Notes: a model not told the origin generated them from the letters alone. 64,000 bases of DNA from Caulobacteraceae bacterium (GCA_016703335.1 JADJCG010000002.1:255020-319019); one strand, 5' to 3'; shown: positions 18,711-29,142, counted from the stretch's first letter. Translations and numbers: made by a program.

Positions 18711-19067
18711 ATGCCTTATGTCGATGGTTTCGTGCTGGCCGTGCCGAAGAAGAATTTGGACGCCTACAAGGACATGGCGCGCAAAGCGGGCGATGTCTGG
18801 AAAGAACATGGCGCCGACGACTACGTCGAATGCGTCGGCGATGATCTGCCCTACGGCGAGGTGACGTCTTTCCCGCGCGCGGTGCAGGCCAAGGACGATG
18901 AAGTCGTGATCTTCTCGTGGGCGACCTACAAGGATCGCGAGACCCGCGATGCAGTGATGAAGAAGGTCATGGATGATCCGCGCATGAAAGGTGACGAATA
19001 CAAGAGCGTGTTCGACGGCAAGCGCATGATCTTCGGTGGGTTTAAGAGCTTTCTTGAACTGCACTGA
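18711..19067 (+). CDS. DUF1428 family protein, 118 aa
   Basis: Matches the DUF1428 (YbaA-like) pattern: MPYVDGFVLAVPKKNLDAY, then HGADDYVECVGDD, then FSWATYKDRETRDAVMKKVM and MIFGGFK at the end. The fold is a ferredoxin-like dimeric barrel. Length is typical. The function of the family is not established. A GGAG ribosome-binding site lies just upstream of the ATG, and a terminator follows. Confidence 0.85.
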   Translation: MPYVDGFVLAVPKKNLDAYKDMARKAGDVWKEHGADDYVECVGDDLPYGEVTSFPRAVQAKDDEVVIFSWATYKDRETRDAVMKKVMDDPRMKGDEYKSVFDGKRMIFGGFKSFLELH

Positions 19068-19090
19068 TCGCGGCTGAAGCGCCAAACAAA

Positions 19091-19120
19091 AAGGGCGCGG
19101 ACGTTGCTGTCCGCGCCCTT
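19091..19120. terminator. Bidirectional intrinsic terminator
   Basis: A perfect 12-bp inverted repeat, AAGGGCGCGGAC and GTCCGCGCCCTT, separated by GTTGCT, with A-rich sequence on the left and T-rich (TCGTTGTTT) on the right. It lies between the convergent DUF1428 and M3 peptidase genes and could serve both. Confidence 0.85.
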
Positions 19121-19140
19121 CGTTGTTTCAGACGATCGGC

Positions 19141-21371
19141 TTATTCGTTGCCGGTCGTGCCGCCGGTTGCTGGCGGTGCGTCAGTTGGGAAGCCGCGTGT
19201 GCGCAGCAATGCGTTCACGTCCGGATCGCGGCCGCGGAATTGGCGATAGGCTTCCGCGCGATCGGTCATGTTGCCTGGCGCGAGAATGATGTTGCGCATG
19301 TCGGCGGCGACCGTCGGATCGAACACGTTGCCGGTTTCCTCGAAGCGCTCCCAGGTGTCGGCGTCCATCGTCTCGGACCAGAGGTACGAATAATAGCCGG
19401 CCGAGTACGCATCGCTTGAGAACAAGTGACCGAACTGCGGCAAGCGGTGACGCATCGAGATTTCGTGCGGCATGCTGAGCGAGGTCAGTGTTTCACGCTC
19501 GAACGCATCGACGTCGGTCACCGGCGTTGCGCGGTTGTGCAGCGCCATGTCGACCAGGGCGGACGAGGAGATACTCAACCGTGGCGTAGCCCTGGTTGAA
19601 GGTCGAGGCGTTGTGAACGCGATCGACCAAAGCTTGCGGCATCGGCTGGCCGGTTTGGTAGTGGCGCGCGAACTGATCGAGGATCGGACGCGACAGCACC
19701 CAGTGCTCGTGCACTTGGCTTGGATATTCGACGTAGTCGCGCGGTACGTTGCCGAGACCCGGATAATCGACTTCCGACACCAAGTAGTGAATGGCGTGAC
19801 CGAATTCGTGGAAGAGGGTTTCCGCGTCATCGAGCGAGATGAGCACAGGCTCACCTGGCGCGCCGCGCACGAAATTGTTGTTGTTCGACGCGATCGGTGT
19901 GATCTCCGTGCCGGTGAACGTTTCGTGCGAACGATACGTGTTCATCCAGGCGCCCGAACGCTTGCCGGCGCGGGCGAAGTAATCGCCGTAGAAGAGGCCT
20001 TGGTATGAGCCGTCACGATCGGTGACTTCCCACACGCGGACGCTCGGCTCGAACACCGGCACGGTGCCGGTGATCTCGCGGAACGAGAGGCCATAGAGTT
20101 CGTGCGCCATGTATTGCGACGCTTCGATCATGTGGTTGAGCTCGAAGTACGGGCGGAGCTCATTCTGATCGAGATTGTAGCGGTCGCGGCGGACTTGTTC
20201 GGCGTAGTAATTGTAGTCCCACGGCTCGATCGTGATGTTGGCGTGCTGGCGATCGGCGATCGCTTGCATGTCGCGCACTTCTTCGTGCACGCGCGCAACA
20301 GCGGCCGGCCACACGCGCATCATCAGATCCTGAGCGCGCTCTGGCGTCTGCGCCATCGTGTCGGTCATGCGCAGATAGGCGTGGTTTTGGAAGCCGAGAA
20401 TTTGCGCGCGTTCGGCGCGCAGGCGCAGAATGTCGGCGATCACTTGGTTGGTATCGTTCGCATCGCCGTTGTCGCCGCGGTTTTTGAACGCGGTGTAGAC
20501 GCGCTGGCGCAGCGCGCGGTTCGACGAGAATTGCAAGAACGGGTCAACGCTTGAACGCGTATTGACGACAGCCCACTGACCGCGGTGACCACGCTCTTCA
20601 GCGGCGGTGGCAAGCTGCTGGACGATGTTCGGCGGCAAGCCGGCGAGGTCGCGGCGGTTGGTGATGAAGATCGCGGTGTTTTCGTCAGCGAGGAGGCGGC
20701 GGCCGAAATCGGCGTACTTGGAAGAGAGTTCTTCGTTGATGGCGCCGAGACGGGTTTGTTGCTCAGGCGTCGCGGCAGCGCCGGCGGTGACGAATTGGTC
20801 GCGACGGCGCTCAAGCAGGCGCAGTTGGTGCGCGTTGAGACCGAGGCGTGGCGCGGCGCTGATAGAGATCGTCGATCCTGTTATAGAGCGCGCGGTTAAA
20901 GGTGATTGCGTTGTACGCACCCGTAAGGCGCGGCGACCATTCAGCTTCGACGTTCTGGATGGCTTCGTTGCTCATGTTGTCGGTCATCACACCGAAGATC
21001 GTGGTAGCGCGATCAAGGTGACGGCCGGCGCCTTCAAGCGCCGCAATCGTGTTTTCGAAAGTCGGGCGTTCTGGATTGTTGGCGATGACCGCGTCTCAGC
21101 TTCTTGGAGTTGAATGCCGAGATTGAGCGCGGGACCGACGAGTTCAGCGCGCGCTTGATCCCATGGCGGCACGCCGCCGTGCGGGCCGGTCCACGGCTTC
21201 AGCAGCGGATCTTGGTTGGCTTGCGCGGTGAGGCGGGTCACGTCGGCTTGAGCCTGTTGATAAGCCGCGGCGTCGCCGAAGCTGGTGGCGGATGATTGCG
21301 CGCCGGTGGTGGCGCACGCGGCGAGCATAGGCACGCTCATGGCAAGACAAACCGCAAGAAGCTGCTTTCAT
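19141..21371 (-). CDS. M3-family oligopeptidase (peptidyl-dipeptidase Dcp-like), frameshifted
   Basis: A zinc oligopeptidase that would trim short peptides. The active site LFHEFGHAIHYLVSE gives the HExxH zinc motif, and the family-typical FARAGKRSGAWMNTYR and YVEYPSQVHEHWVL follow in order. A signal peptide with likely lipobox (MLAACATT) suggests a periplasmic or membrane-bound enzyme, as in Dcp-type lipoproteins of this group. Frames break near 21345, 21090, 20920 and 19570. The full span, about 740 aa, fits the family. Confidence 0.85.
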
Positions 21372-21577
21372 GGAACCCCCAAAGGATACGCCGCGGGCGC
21401 ATCGAGCGCTCGCGGACCGAGTTGGGCGCGAGTTTGGCCGGTACGGCCCTACGGTAGCAAGGGCGGTGGATAAGCGGCGGACGAGACGCCGCGGTTTTGC
21501 GATGAACGACGGCTGGGCTATCGGCGCCTTCGGTGGGCTGCTACCAAGGCTGCTTCGAGTTCCAGGGAGGACGCTTC

Positions 21578-22240
21578 ATGCGCCGTGCAATTTTGGCTGT
21601 TGTTTCCGTGTGTGCGCTGGCGGCGTGCAACCCGTCCACGCCAGCGGGCCAAAGCGCTGACAATGGCGGCGGCGGAGCGTTCCCGAATCTGACCAACAGC
21701 GCTTATCGTGCCGAAGCCACGCTCTCGAATGCTGAGGGCCAATCGATGCCGGTGGTGATGGTGCGCGACGGCAGCAATATGCGTATGGAGTTTAACGCCG
21801 ACGGCGCTGCTTCAACGTTCATTTCCAATGCTCAGACGGGTGAGAGCTACGTCATCTCCACGCAGGGCGGCCGCACGATGGCGATTCGCGCCAGCGGTAT
21901 GACGGACAGCATCACCGATCCAACTAGCAATTGGCAAAACCAACTCGCTGACCAGAACGCGACCCGCACCGGCAATTGCTCAGTCGCCGGCGAAAACGGC
22001 GCCGAGTGGACCAAAACTACCGCCGAGGATGGCACCGATACGGTGTGCGTAACCGAGGATGGAATCATCCTGCGGGCAACCGATGACGGCCGGGTTGTCT
22101 GGGAAACAACTAGCGTCCAGCGCGGTCCTCAGAGTGCCGCGCAATTTGCGCTGCCAGAGGGTGTTCAGGTGATGGATTTGGGCAACATGGGCGCTGCGAT
22201 GAATCAAGCCCTAGAGGCTGCTAAGCAGCGGGGCCACTAG
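21578..22240 (+). CDS. Hypothetical lipoprotein, 220 aa
   Basis: A signal peptide with lipobox (VCALAACNPS) precedes a soluble region rich in beta-forming sequence. NSAYRAEATLSNAEGQSMPV and GSNMRMEFNADGAASTFISN resemble a LolA-like or DUF4412-type half-barrel, but this is only impression. A GGGAGG ribosome-binding site lies before ATG 21578. It probably sits in the outer membrane facing the periplasm. Confidence 0.7.
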   Translation: MRRAILAVVSVCALAACNPSTPAGQSADNGGGGAFPNLTNSAYRAEATLSNAEGQSMPVVMVRDGSNMRMEFNADGAASTFISNAQTGESYVISTQGGRTMAIRASGMTDSITDPTSNWQNQLADQNATRTGNCSVAGENGAEWTKTTAEDGTDTVCVTEDGIILRATDDGRVVWETTSVQRGPQSAAQFALPEGVQVMDLGNMGAAMNQALEAAKQRGH

Positions 22241-22359
22241 GCCTTTTCTTCTCTGCCGCGAGGCCGCTCTTGTGGCGCCGTAAGGCGCCGCAAGCCGTTG
22301 TGCACGGCCCTGCGGCAGGCTATGGCTCATCCCTTCGCGCGGGGACTGACGGACGCTAA

Positions 22360-23475
22360 ATGGTTAATTTTGCAGTAGCTGCAGCGATCGCGCCCGACTT
22401 GGCGTCCCGCGTCATGCGGCTGCTTCCGCGCGAATTCCAAGACGCGTTCGTGCAAGCGCCCGACGTCTTCATGTTCTTCTCGTCGATCTTCCTTGCCGCG
22501 GTGCTCGTCGCCGCGTTCTGGATGCTCACCGGCATGGGCAAGGCGAGCTCGATGGCGCGCATGGCGCTGCGCGGGCAGGCGCTGAAGCGTTCGAAGGATC
22601 ACCGCGCGCTGGTGCTCATCGCCGAAATCGAAGGCGGCGGCTCCTTGCTGCGCCAGGAGATGAAGGAAGCGATCGAAGACAATTTCGGCATGTTCTCGTT
22701 CGAGCAGGACGTGCAGGTCGATCTCTTCCCGATCAAACTGAAAACCGTTTCGCCGCGCGCGCATCCTGAAACGCGTCGCCGCATTGCTGTTGAAGCTGGT
22801 GAGGCGCTCGAGCGTTCAGCTGCGGACGTCATCGTCTGGGGCAAGCGCAACATGCTCGGCAAGATCGAGCTCCGCATCACGACGCTGCCTGGCTACGGCC
22901 GCACACATGAAGTGCAGGACTTCTCGCTCGGCTGGAAAGTCGGACGTCCGGATGAAGCGGTGCAGCGCGCGCTCGCGTTCGCGCTGGCGCGCAAGGCGCG
23001 TCCGGTTCTGCACCGACCGCAGGATTACAAGCCTGAGCGTCTGCAGCCGATCGTCGAAGGGCTCGACAAGCTCGTTGATCTGCGCCCGGTCGAGATCAGC
23101 GAAAATCTCTATCTCGATATTCTCTCTGACTTCGCTTCGGGCGCCCTGAGCCTTGGTGAACGTGGTGGTCACATCAAGTGGCTGTCGAAGGCGCTTGATG
23201 CGCGTCAGCGCTATCTTGATGCGGTGGATCGCACCACGGATCCGATTTCGTGGGGCTCGGCACAGCAGGAAATTGGCCGTGCATTGACGGCTTTGGGCGA
23301 ACGCGAAGGCGCGCGCGACAAGCTGGAAGAGGGCGCCTCGCGCCTGCGTCTGGCTATGGATGCGCTGCGTTCAACCGACTCGCTGCAACAAGCCGAAGTG
23401 GCGCTGCGCGCGCTGCAACGCGCGGAGCAAACGCTGCAGCAACGCCGCCGCGTCGGCCTGCGCTGGCCGGGCTAA
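22360..23475 (+). CDS. Hypothetical membrane-anchored protein with helical-repeat C-terminus, 371 aa
   Basis: One transmembrane segment at about residues 38-60 (FMFFSSIFLAAVLVAAFWML) divides a short N-terminus from a large soluble part. Residues ~85-210 look alpha/beta (ALVLIAEIEGGG, SAADVIVWGKRNMLGKIELR). The C-terminal third is helical and TPR-like (SWGSAQQEIGRALTALGERE, LEEGASRLRLAMDAL). No enzyme motif is visible. Its stop overlaps the convergent response regulator gene by 4 bases. Confidence 0.65.
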   Translation: MVNFAVAAAIAPDLASRVMRLLPREFQDAFVQAPDVFMFFSSIFLAAVLVAAFWMLTGMGKASSMARMALRGQALKRSKDHRALVLIAEIEGGGSLLRQEMKEAIEDNFGMFSFEQDVQVDLFPIKLKTVSPRAHPETRRRIAVEAGEALERSAADVIVWGKRNMLGKIELRITTLPGYGRTHEVQDFSLGWKVGRPDEAVQRALAFALARKARPVLHRPQDYKPERLQPIVEGLDKLVDLRPVEISENLYLDILSDFASGALSLGERGGHIKWLSKALDARQRYLDAVDRTTDPISWGSAQQEIGRALTALGEREGARDKLEEGASRLRLAMDALRSTDSLQQAEVALRALQRAEQTLQQRRRVGLRWPG

Positions 23476-23870
23476 GCTTCAAGCTGTTTTTTACGTTTAG
23501 CGACGACGCTGTCGATCAGCGCCGCGAGTTCGCGCGCGCGGAACGGCTTGATCAGCGTCGCGTCGGCGCCGAGTTCGCGCGCAACGTCAGCGGTGTTGCG
23601 TCCGTCAAGCACAGCCGCGCCCGAGATGGCGATGATCGGAATGTCCGGCCAACGCGCGTGCGCTTCAGGAATGAATTGCGCGCCGCCTGTACCAGGCATG
23701 TTCATGTCGGTGATGATGGCGTGGATGAGTTCGCGACTCGCAATGTCGAATCCAGCTGCGGCGCCTGGGGCTGTGATCACGTCGAAGCCTGCATCGCCGA
23801 GGCCAAGCGCCATGGCGTCGCGGACGAAGATGTCATCGTCGATCAAACAAATTCGAGCACGTGCAGTCAT
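23472..23870 (-). CDS. Single-domain response regulator (CheY-like), 132 aa
   Basis: A receiver domain with the acidic pocket DDD at 11-13, phosphoacceptor Asp55 (AIITDMNMPG) and conserved Lys108 (LIKPF). It has no output domain, so it would act by protein-protein interaction or in a phosphorelay. No histidine kinase gene is nearby. Confidence 0.9.
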   Translation of the reverse strand: MTARARICLIDDDIFVRDAMALGLGDAGFDVITAPGAAAGFDIASRELIHAIITDMNMPGTGGAQFIPEAHARWPDIPIIAISGAAVLDGRNTADVARELGADATLIKPFRARELAALIDSVVAKRKKQLEA

Positions 23871-24273
23871 CGGATGGCGGAGTTCGTCTCGCTGCTAATG
23901 CAGTGACGGTTATCACGCCGCTATTCATTTTGTATTCTCTTTATTTCCTTTGAGGAAATGCCGTGCGAGGTCAGGAATTGGTCGCGCTTTGACTGTGCGA
24001 TTTTTAGGGCCGGCCGCAATGTCGTTGGGGGATGGGGCGGACGTGAGGCCGCCCTGGGCAGTTCCTCCGACGAACGAGTGCGCGGGCTAAGCGCGCCGCC
24101 GAGATAGGCTGCATCGGTCGTCCGAGGTTGCACCTTATTGGATCGCCCGTTTTCAGACGCGCGTCCGGCCCGAAGGCCCAGTCCAATGATCGAGGGCCTC
24201 TTTCGTAAGGCACGCTGCACCGTCCGCAGGTTGCGCCCGGTCGCGGCGACAGCCATAACCCGGGCCGCCGGAT
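23871..24273. other. Intergenic region upstream of tRNA-Ser
   Basis: About 400 bases between the response regulator and the tRNA. No open frame has convincing coding character. The tRNA promoter should lie in the last ~100 bases. I see no repeat or RNA gene here. Confidence 0.5.
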
Positions 24274-24363
24274 GGACAGGTGGCCGAGTGGCTGAAGGCG
24301 CACGCTTGGAAAGCGTGTTTAGGTGCAAGCCTAACGAGGGTTCGAATCCCTCTCTGTCCGCCA
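24274..24363 (+). tRNA. tRNA-Ser (GGA), probable attachment site
   Basis: A 90-base class II tRNA: acceptor GGACAGG/CTCTGTCC with encoded GCCA. The anticodon stem CACGC/GCGTG encloses TTGGAAA (anticodon GGA), the long variable arm is TTTAGGTGCAAGCCTAA, and the T-arm is GGTTCGAATCC. An integrase gene starts about 160 bases after its 3' end, so the tRNA 3' half is the likely insertion target. I did not find a second copy of the 3' end within the window. Confidence 0.97.
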
Positions 24364-24464
24364 GCCTGCTTCAGCCTGATCCAAGCTGACACGCCAACCC
24401 AATTGAATTTGCTGCGATTTGTGGTTCAGGTGATATCGCCCGATATCGGTCCATCTCATCAAAC

Positions 24465-24513
24465 GTGGGGTATGTTTCGCAACATACCCCACTTTGATTT
24501 CAACATACCCCAC
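24465..24513. repeat. Three 12-bp repeats before the integrase (one inverted, two direct)
   Basis: GTGGGGTATGTT (24465-24476) and AACATACCCCAC (24481-24492) form a perfect inverted repeat around TCGC. A third copy, AACATACCCCAC, lies at 24502-24513, so the last copy ends only 8 bases before the integrase ATG. The spacing of 21 bases (two helical turns) between the two direct copies suggests a protein-binding operator or integrase/excisionase arm sites. Confidence 0.75.
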
Positions 24514-24521
24514 TTCGCATC

Positions 24522-25756
24522 ATGCCTCTTACAGAACCGCAGGTCCGAACGGCGAAGGCCGCCGCTAGCGCCTACAAACTCTACGACTCGAAGGTCTATT
24601 CCTGCTGGTCACGCCGAGCGGCGGAAAGATCTGGCGCTTTCGATTCAAGACCGCCGCCGGCAAAGAGAAGCTTCTTTCGTTTGGCTCCTATCCAAAGATC
24701 GGGCTCACGGCGGCGCGCAAAGAGCGCAATGCGGCGCTCGAGAAACTGCAGGCAGGCGCCGACCCCGCCGAAGAACGAGCCGCCGCGAAACGCGAACGCA
24801 AGCTTGCGAGCATTCACTCCTTCAAGGCGGTGGCCCAAGAGTGGCATCAATTGCATCTGCACGAATGGACGCCTGCTTACGCCAGGCAAATCATGAGCCG
24901 GCTGGAGGCCGATGTTTTCCCGTCGATCGGCGAGGCTGATGTGGCCGAGGTGAAGCCCGCTAAGATGCTTGAAGTCTTGAAGGCGGTTGAAGCGCGCGGC
25001 GTGCTTGAGACCAATCGGCGCTTGAAACAATATTGCTCGGCGATCTTCAGATACGGCATCGCCAGCCAATATTGCGAACACGATCCGGCGGCGCCCCTTC
25101 GAGGCGCGCTGAAACCGCCGCCGCGTCCCAAGCACCACAAGGCGCTTGCCGCGGGCGAGGTCGGCGACTTCCTCATCCGCCTCGCCGCTTACGATGGCGA
25201 GGAGGAAACGCGCATCGCTATCAATCTGGCGCTGTTGATGGCGCCGCGCACGACGGAGTTGCGTGCAGCGCGCTGGGCGGAGTTCGAGGAGATGGAAGGC
25301 GATGAGGGGCTTTGGCGCGTTCCGGCTGAACGCATGAAGATGCATAGGCCGCACCTGGTGCCGTTGGCGCGCCAGACACGTACATTGCTAGCGAGATTGA
25401 AGAACATCACCGGCAAGAGCGTCCACTTGTTTCCGGGCAACGCGCCCGAAGGCTTCATGTCCAACAACACGATGCTCTTTGCGCTCTATCGAATGGGTTT
25501 TCATGGCAGGACCACGACGCACGGATTCCGCCGACTGTTCTCTACGGAAGCGAACGAGAACGGTTGGAATGAAGATTGGGTCGAACGCCAACTCGCTCAC
25601 GACGAGCGGAATAAGGCGCGCGCCGCGTACAATGCTGCGCAGTACCTAAAACAGCGCCGCGATATGATGCAGTGGTGGGCCGATCACTTGGATGGCTTGC
25701 ATCAGGCCGAACTCGCCAAGCGCGAGGGAGGGAAAGGGGCTGACCAGCGCCTTTAG
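24522..25756 (+). CDS. Tyrosine integrase, P4-like, one frameshift
   Basis: A site-specific recombinase with an N-terminal DUF4102-type arm-binding domain (TEPQVRTAKAAASAYKLYDSK, then TPSGGKIWRFRFKTAAGKEK), a SAM-like core-binding domain and a catalytic domain. Catalytic residues visible are Arg in LLMAPRTTELRAARW, HGFRR, and Tyr in AYNAAQYL. One base is missing near 24595 (AAGG before TCTATTC); restoring it yields KGLFLLVTPSGGK. Full length about 411 aa is normal. Adjacent to tRNA-Ser, it is the likely integrase of this island. Confidence 0.9.
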
Positions 25757-25870
25757 TCGGTTATACCTAGTTTATCTGCGTCTGAGGTAAACTTGTTACA
25801 TCAGGATGGGGCTGTAGTAAGTTTACCAGGAATCTAGATAAACTAGGCTTAGGTCGATAAAGGTAGGAAA

Positions 25871-27125
25871 TTGGACCCCACCCGCAATCCATTTACCCCA
25901 AGCGCCGGACGCCAGCCGCCCCGAGCTGGCCGGCCGGGAGGGCGTGCTTGAGCGGGCCGAGATCACGCTGCGGCGGGTCAAGGGCGGACGGCACGATCGC
26001 AGTGCTCTTCTGATCGGCCTGCGGGGCGTTGGAAAGACAGTTCTTCTCAACCGTATTTTCGAGATGGCTGAGAATGAGGCCTATCAAACAGCCTACTTGG
26101 AAGCGCCGGAGAACAAATCTCTCGCGGAGATCCTGGCGCCGCCGCTGCGCCAAATTCTGCTGCGGCTGGATCTGCGCAAAGGCGCCGCCGACAAAGTGCA
26201 AAAAGCAATCGGCGCGCTCCGCGCCTTCGCGTCGGTCTTCGAAATCAAGATTGGCGATATTGGCGTCGGTATCAAAACCGCAGGCACGGCCGACAGCGGC
26301 GCTTTGGCAGCGGACATCACCGATCTTCTGGTCGCCGTCGGAGAAGCTGCGCGCGAGAAGGACGCGGCGGTCGCCATCTTCATCGACGAACTTCAATATG
26401 TCGGCGCTGACGAACTGGCGGCGCTTATCGCGGCGCTCCACCGGGTAAGCCAGCTCGACTTACCGCTGCTTCTCTTCGGCGCGGGGCTGCCGCAGCTGCA
26501 CGCCATCATCGGCGACGCCAAATCATACGCCGAGCGGCTCTTTCATTTCGAATCCATCAGCGCACTCCCGGAAAAAGACGCCATCGCCGCCATCAAGAAG
26601 CCGATCGAAGAAGAGGGCGAGAAGATTGATCCCGATGCGTTGCGGTCGATCCTGCATCTGACCAAAGGCTACCCGTTCTTCCTGCAGCAATGGGGCAAAC
26701 ATGCTTGGAACGCGGCCGATCATTCGCCCATCGCCAATGACGACGTACGCGCCGCGACGCCGGGTGCGATCGCCGAACTCGATGACGGTTTCTTCAGAGT
26801 GCGGATGGAGCGGCTCTCACCCTCCGAAAAGAAGTATCTCCGCGCCATGGCCGAACTCGGCCCCGGACCTCACGCGTCCGGCGACGTGGCCGCAAAGCTC
26901 GGCCGCAAAGTGGAAAGCGTCGGCCCGGTGCGCTCCAAGATTATTGCAAAGGGCGTGGCCTACACGCCGACCTACGGCGACATCGCCTTTACGGTGCCGA
27001 TGTTCGATGAATACTTGAAACGCGAAATTCCGAAATTCCTACAAGATCCGCCGAAGAAGGTCGGCGCAAGCAAAGGGACGCGCAAAAGCAAAAGCGCGCC
27101 GGCAAAGAAGCGCAAGACAAAGTGA
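25871..27125 (+). CDS. AAA+ ATPase, Orc1/Cdc6-like ATP-binding protein, one frameshift
   Basis: Walker A is LIGLRGVGKTVLL and Walker B is AIFIDELQYV; a sensor-like FGAGLPQL and a winged-helix-like C-terminus (SPSEKKYLRAMAELG) follow. The tail is Lys/Ser-rich. Upstream of GTG 25944, LDPTRNPFTPSAGRQPP continues naturally into ELAGREGVLERAE if one C of the CCCC run near 25920 is removed, giving a TTG start at 25871. These ATPases are common in mobile elements; their role is uncertain. Confidence 0.8.
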
Positions 27126-27134
27126 GCGCGACCC

Positions 27135-27395
27135 ATGCTCGAAATAATCGTCACCATCGCCTTGGTTTTGCTTTTGATCCTCCTGTTCATCGGACTAAGC
27201 GTGACGGCGCTACTGCTGATGCTGTACGGGCCAGGCGCCGCAACCGGGTTTGCGGCGGCTCTGTCGGCGCACCGGCTTGGCGTCGATCCGCTCGGGGCGC
27301 TCGCGATCGGGCTCTTGACCTTCATGGCAGTGACTGCGTTGACGCGGATGATGATCCGCGCCGCGATACGTGGCGTTCGAAATTTGCTGACCTGA
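27135..27395 (+). CDS. Small membrane protein, 86 aa
   Basis: Two hydrophobic segments: ~4-32 (IIVTIALVLLLILLFIGLSVTALLLML) and ~50-72 (GVDPLGALAIGLLTFMAVTAL). It begins 9 bases after the ATPase stop and is probably co-transcribed. No family recognised. Confidence 0.65.
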   Translation: MLEIIVTIALVLLLILLFIGLSVTALLLMLYGPGAATGFAAALSAHRLGVDPLGALAIGLLTFMAVTALTRMMIRAAIRGVRNLLT

Positions 27396-27427
27396 TTGCG
27401 CACTGAGCCTTTGGGCCCGCGCAACCA

Positions 27428-28633
27428 CTACAATCCGAGCCCGAACGGGAAGCGAGCCTCTTTGCGGCCTGGCGCTGCAAGCGATCGCGTTGCCTCCTGC
27501 GCGCGCGCCTGCATAAGCGATTTACGAATATCGAGGTGGAGTTCCATCGCCTTTAGCGCCTCGCGCCAGCCAGCCTCGAAACGGAAGATATTGCGCCGCA
27601 CCTCCTGCGCCAGCCCAAGGTTCTTCAGCTCTCGCGCGCGCGCCTTCAGGGCATCGGTAATGTCCGGCGAGCCGTTCGGCGCGCGAAGCTCCGCCAAACG
27701 GATCGTCCGCCTTTCGTCGAGTTGAGCGGCGATCAGTGTATCAAGCCGTGTCGGCGCATGCGCGAGCGCCTCGCGCTGAAGTGCTTTGCGCGCATCATCC
27801 CGCGTCCGCTGGCCCAGCCGGGCGGTCGCCGCATCACGGGCGGCGTTGCGGAAGCCGTGCTGGACAAACTCTCGGGGGATCACGAGATCGCGCCCGTCAT
27901 CGCGCACGCCGCGGAGGACGATGTGCGTGTGAGGGTTATCGGTGTCGAAATGGTCTACGGCGAACCATTCGAGCCGGGTGCCGAGCGCGGTTTCAGCGCG
28001 ATCCATGACCTCGCGCGTATAGGCGCGCAGGTCGCCAATACGGCCGCCATTCTCTGCCGACAGAATGATCCGGAAGTGGCGTTTGTCTGACTCCGCCCAA
28101 CGTCCGGCGAGGCGGGCGCCGCTCACGCTGTCGTTCGCGCCATCGTAAAAGACCCAATGCTCTTGGCGCGGAGGTTGGCGGCGATCGTCTTCGCCGCGCG
28201 CCTGGGCGCCGTCTCGTTCCGTCTCAGCTTTGGAGAGTGATATCTCTTCGCCCCTCGATGCGGAATCGCGCGCGATATAGCGTGCGTGAGCCTTGAGCGC
28301 CGCGCCGCCGCCTTTGGCGTGCGCGAAGTAATGAAGCTTGACCACCGCTCTTTGACGGCCATCGAACGGGAACGCGGTATGCGGCGCGCGTTTTCGAGCC
28401 AACGCTTTCGCCAGTGCGCGAGAGCTGCCGATCCGCTTCTGCAAGCCCGCCGACAAGCTGTCGCTGCTCGCGCCGCGGCGCGGGCCGCCCTCGTGACGAC
28501 CGATGAGACTCTCTGCATCAAGGGGACGGGCGATGCGCAAGCGCGAACCGGGCGTGATCACATCTTTGCCCAGCGCTCCGCGAAGCAGCTTGCTGGTGCG
28601 GAAGCGTTCGTTGCTGGTCGGAGGCTGTGGCAT
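27428..28633 (-). CDS. HUH relaxase / mobilization nuclease (VirD2-TraI type), 401 aa
   Basis: A conjugative relaxase that would nick at oriT. The metal-binding motif HFDTDNPHTHIVLRG is motif III of this family. VVKLHYFAHAKGGGAALKAH lies upstream, and the N-terminus is long and Arg-rich. Relatives with a C-terminal DUF3363 domain are about 600 aa or more; here the gene stops at about 400 aa, so it may be truncated. ATG 28633 is chosen as start. The divergent upstream region (28634-28860) is a candidate for oriT. Confidence 0.85.
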   Translation of the reverse strand: MPQPPTSNERFRTSKLLRGALGKDVITPGSRLRIARPLDAESLIGRHEGGPRRGASSDSLSAGLQKRIGSSRALAKALARKRAPHTAFPFDGRQRAVVKLHYFAHAKGGGAALKAHARYIARDSASRGEEISLSKAETERDGAQARGEDDRRQPPRQEHWVFYDGANDSVSGARLAGRWAESDKRHFRIILSAENGGRIGDLRAYTREVMDRAETALGTRLEWFAVDHFDTDNPHTHIVLRGVRDDGRDLVIPREFVQHGFRNAARDAATARLGQRTRDDARKALQREALAHAPTRLDTLIAAQLDERRTIRLAELRAPNGSPDITDALKARARELKNLGLAQEVRRNIFRFEAGWREALKAMELHLDIRKSLMQARAQEATRSLAAPGRKEARFPFGLGL

Positions 28634-28861
28634 GCGCACAAATCCGAGTGGTGAGGTGCAAGTGGGGTGCAGGTAAGGTGTCCCGCACCCTGCGATCATG
28701 CTTCACACCTTGTGTTTGTGCGAGACATTTCAAGTGCGTGGCGAAAGAAGTGACTCACCCTTTATCTAGCCATCACCCACACTTTTTCACACGCAGCCAA
28801 CATCGCTGTCGCAGGTCGTCTCAAGTGATGTTGCATTAAGACGTGAGTTCTACGCCAATCG

Positions 28862-29080
28862 CTATTGCAGCGGCGCCAATCCCGAATGCGCGCGCACCGT
28901 GGTCATCAGATATTGGTAGGCGCCTTCGCGATCCTGCGGCCGCAACGTTGTCAGCAATCGAGCACTCACCGCCGCGAGCGCGGTCAGAACGTCGCCAGGC
29001 TGCACGTGATCGGGCAGGTGACGCATGACATCATTGATGCGGTTGGCGATGTCGACGGCGAGCTCGGAATCGGCGGGCAT
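28862..29080 (-). CDS. Small helical hypothetical protein, 72 aa
   Basis: Sequence ELAVDIANRINDVMRHLPDH and VLTALAAVSARLLTTLRPQD form two amphipathic helices. It lies between the relaxase and TraF genes on the same strand, in a position often held by small mobilization accessory genes. Unknown function. Confidence 0.55.
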   Translation of the reverse strand: MPADSELAVDIANRINDVMRHLPDHVQPGDVLTALAAVSARLLTTLRPQDREGAYQYLMTTVRAHSGLAPLQ

Positions 29081-29142
29081 GATGGACTGCCTTTATATCC
29101 GGGCGCGAGATAGCGAGCCGATAGCAGGCGCGCGGTCAGACT

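Noticed and set aside
23921..24328. Minus-strand open frame of 135 codons across the tRNA-Ser gene
   Set aside because: It overlaps the tRNA and has no coding-like composition; it is an antisense shadow.
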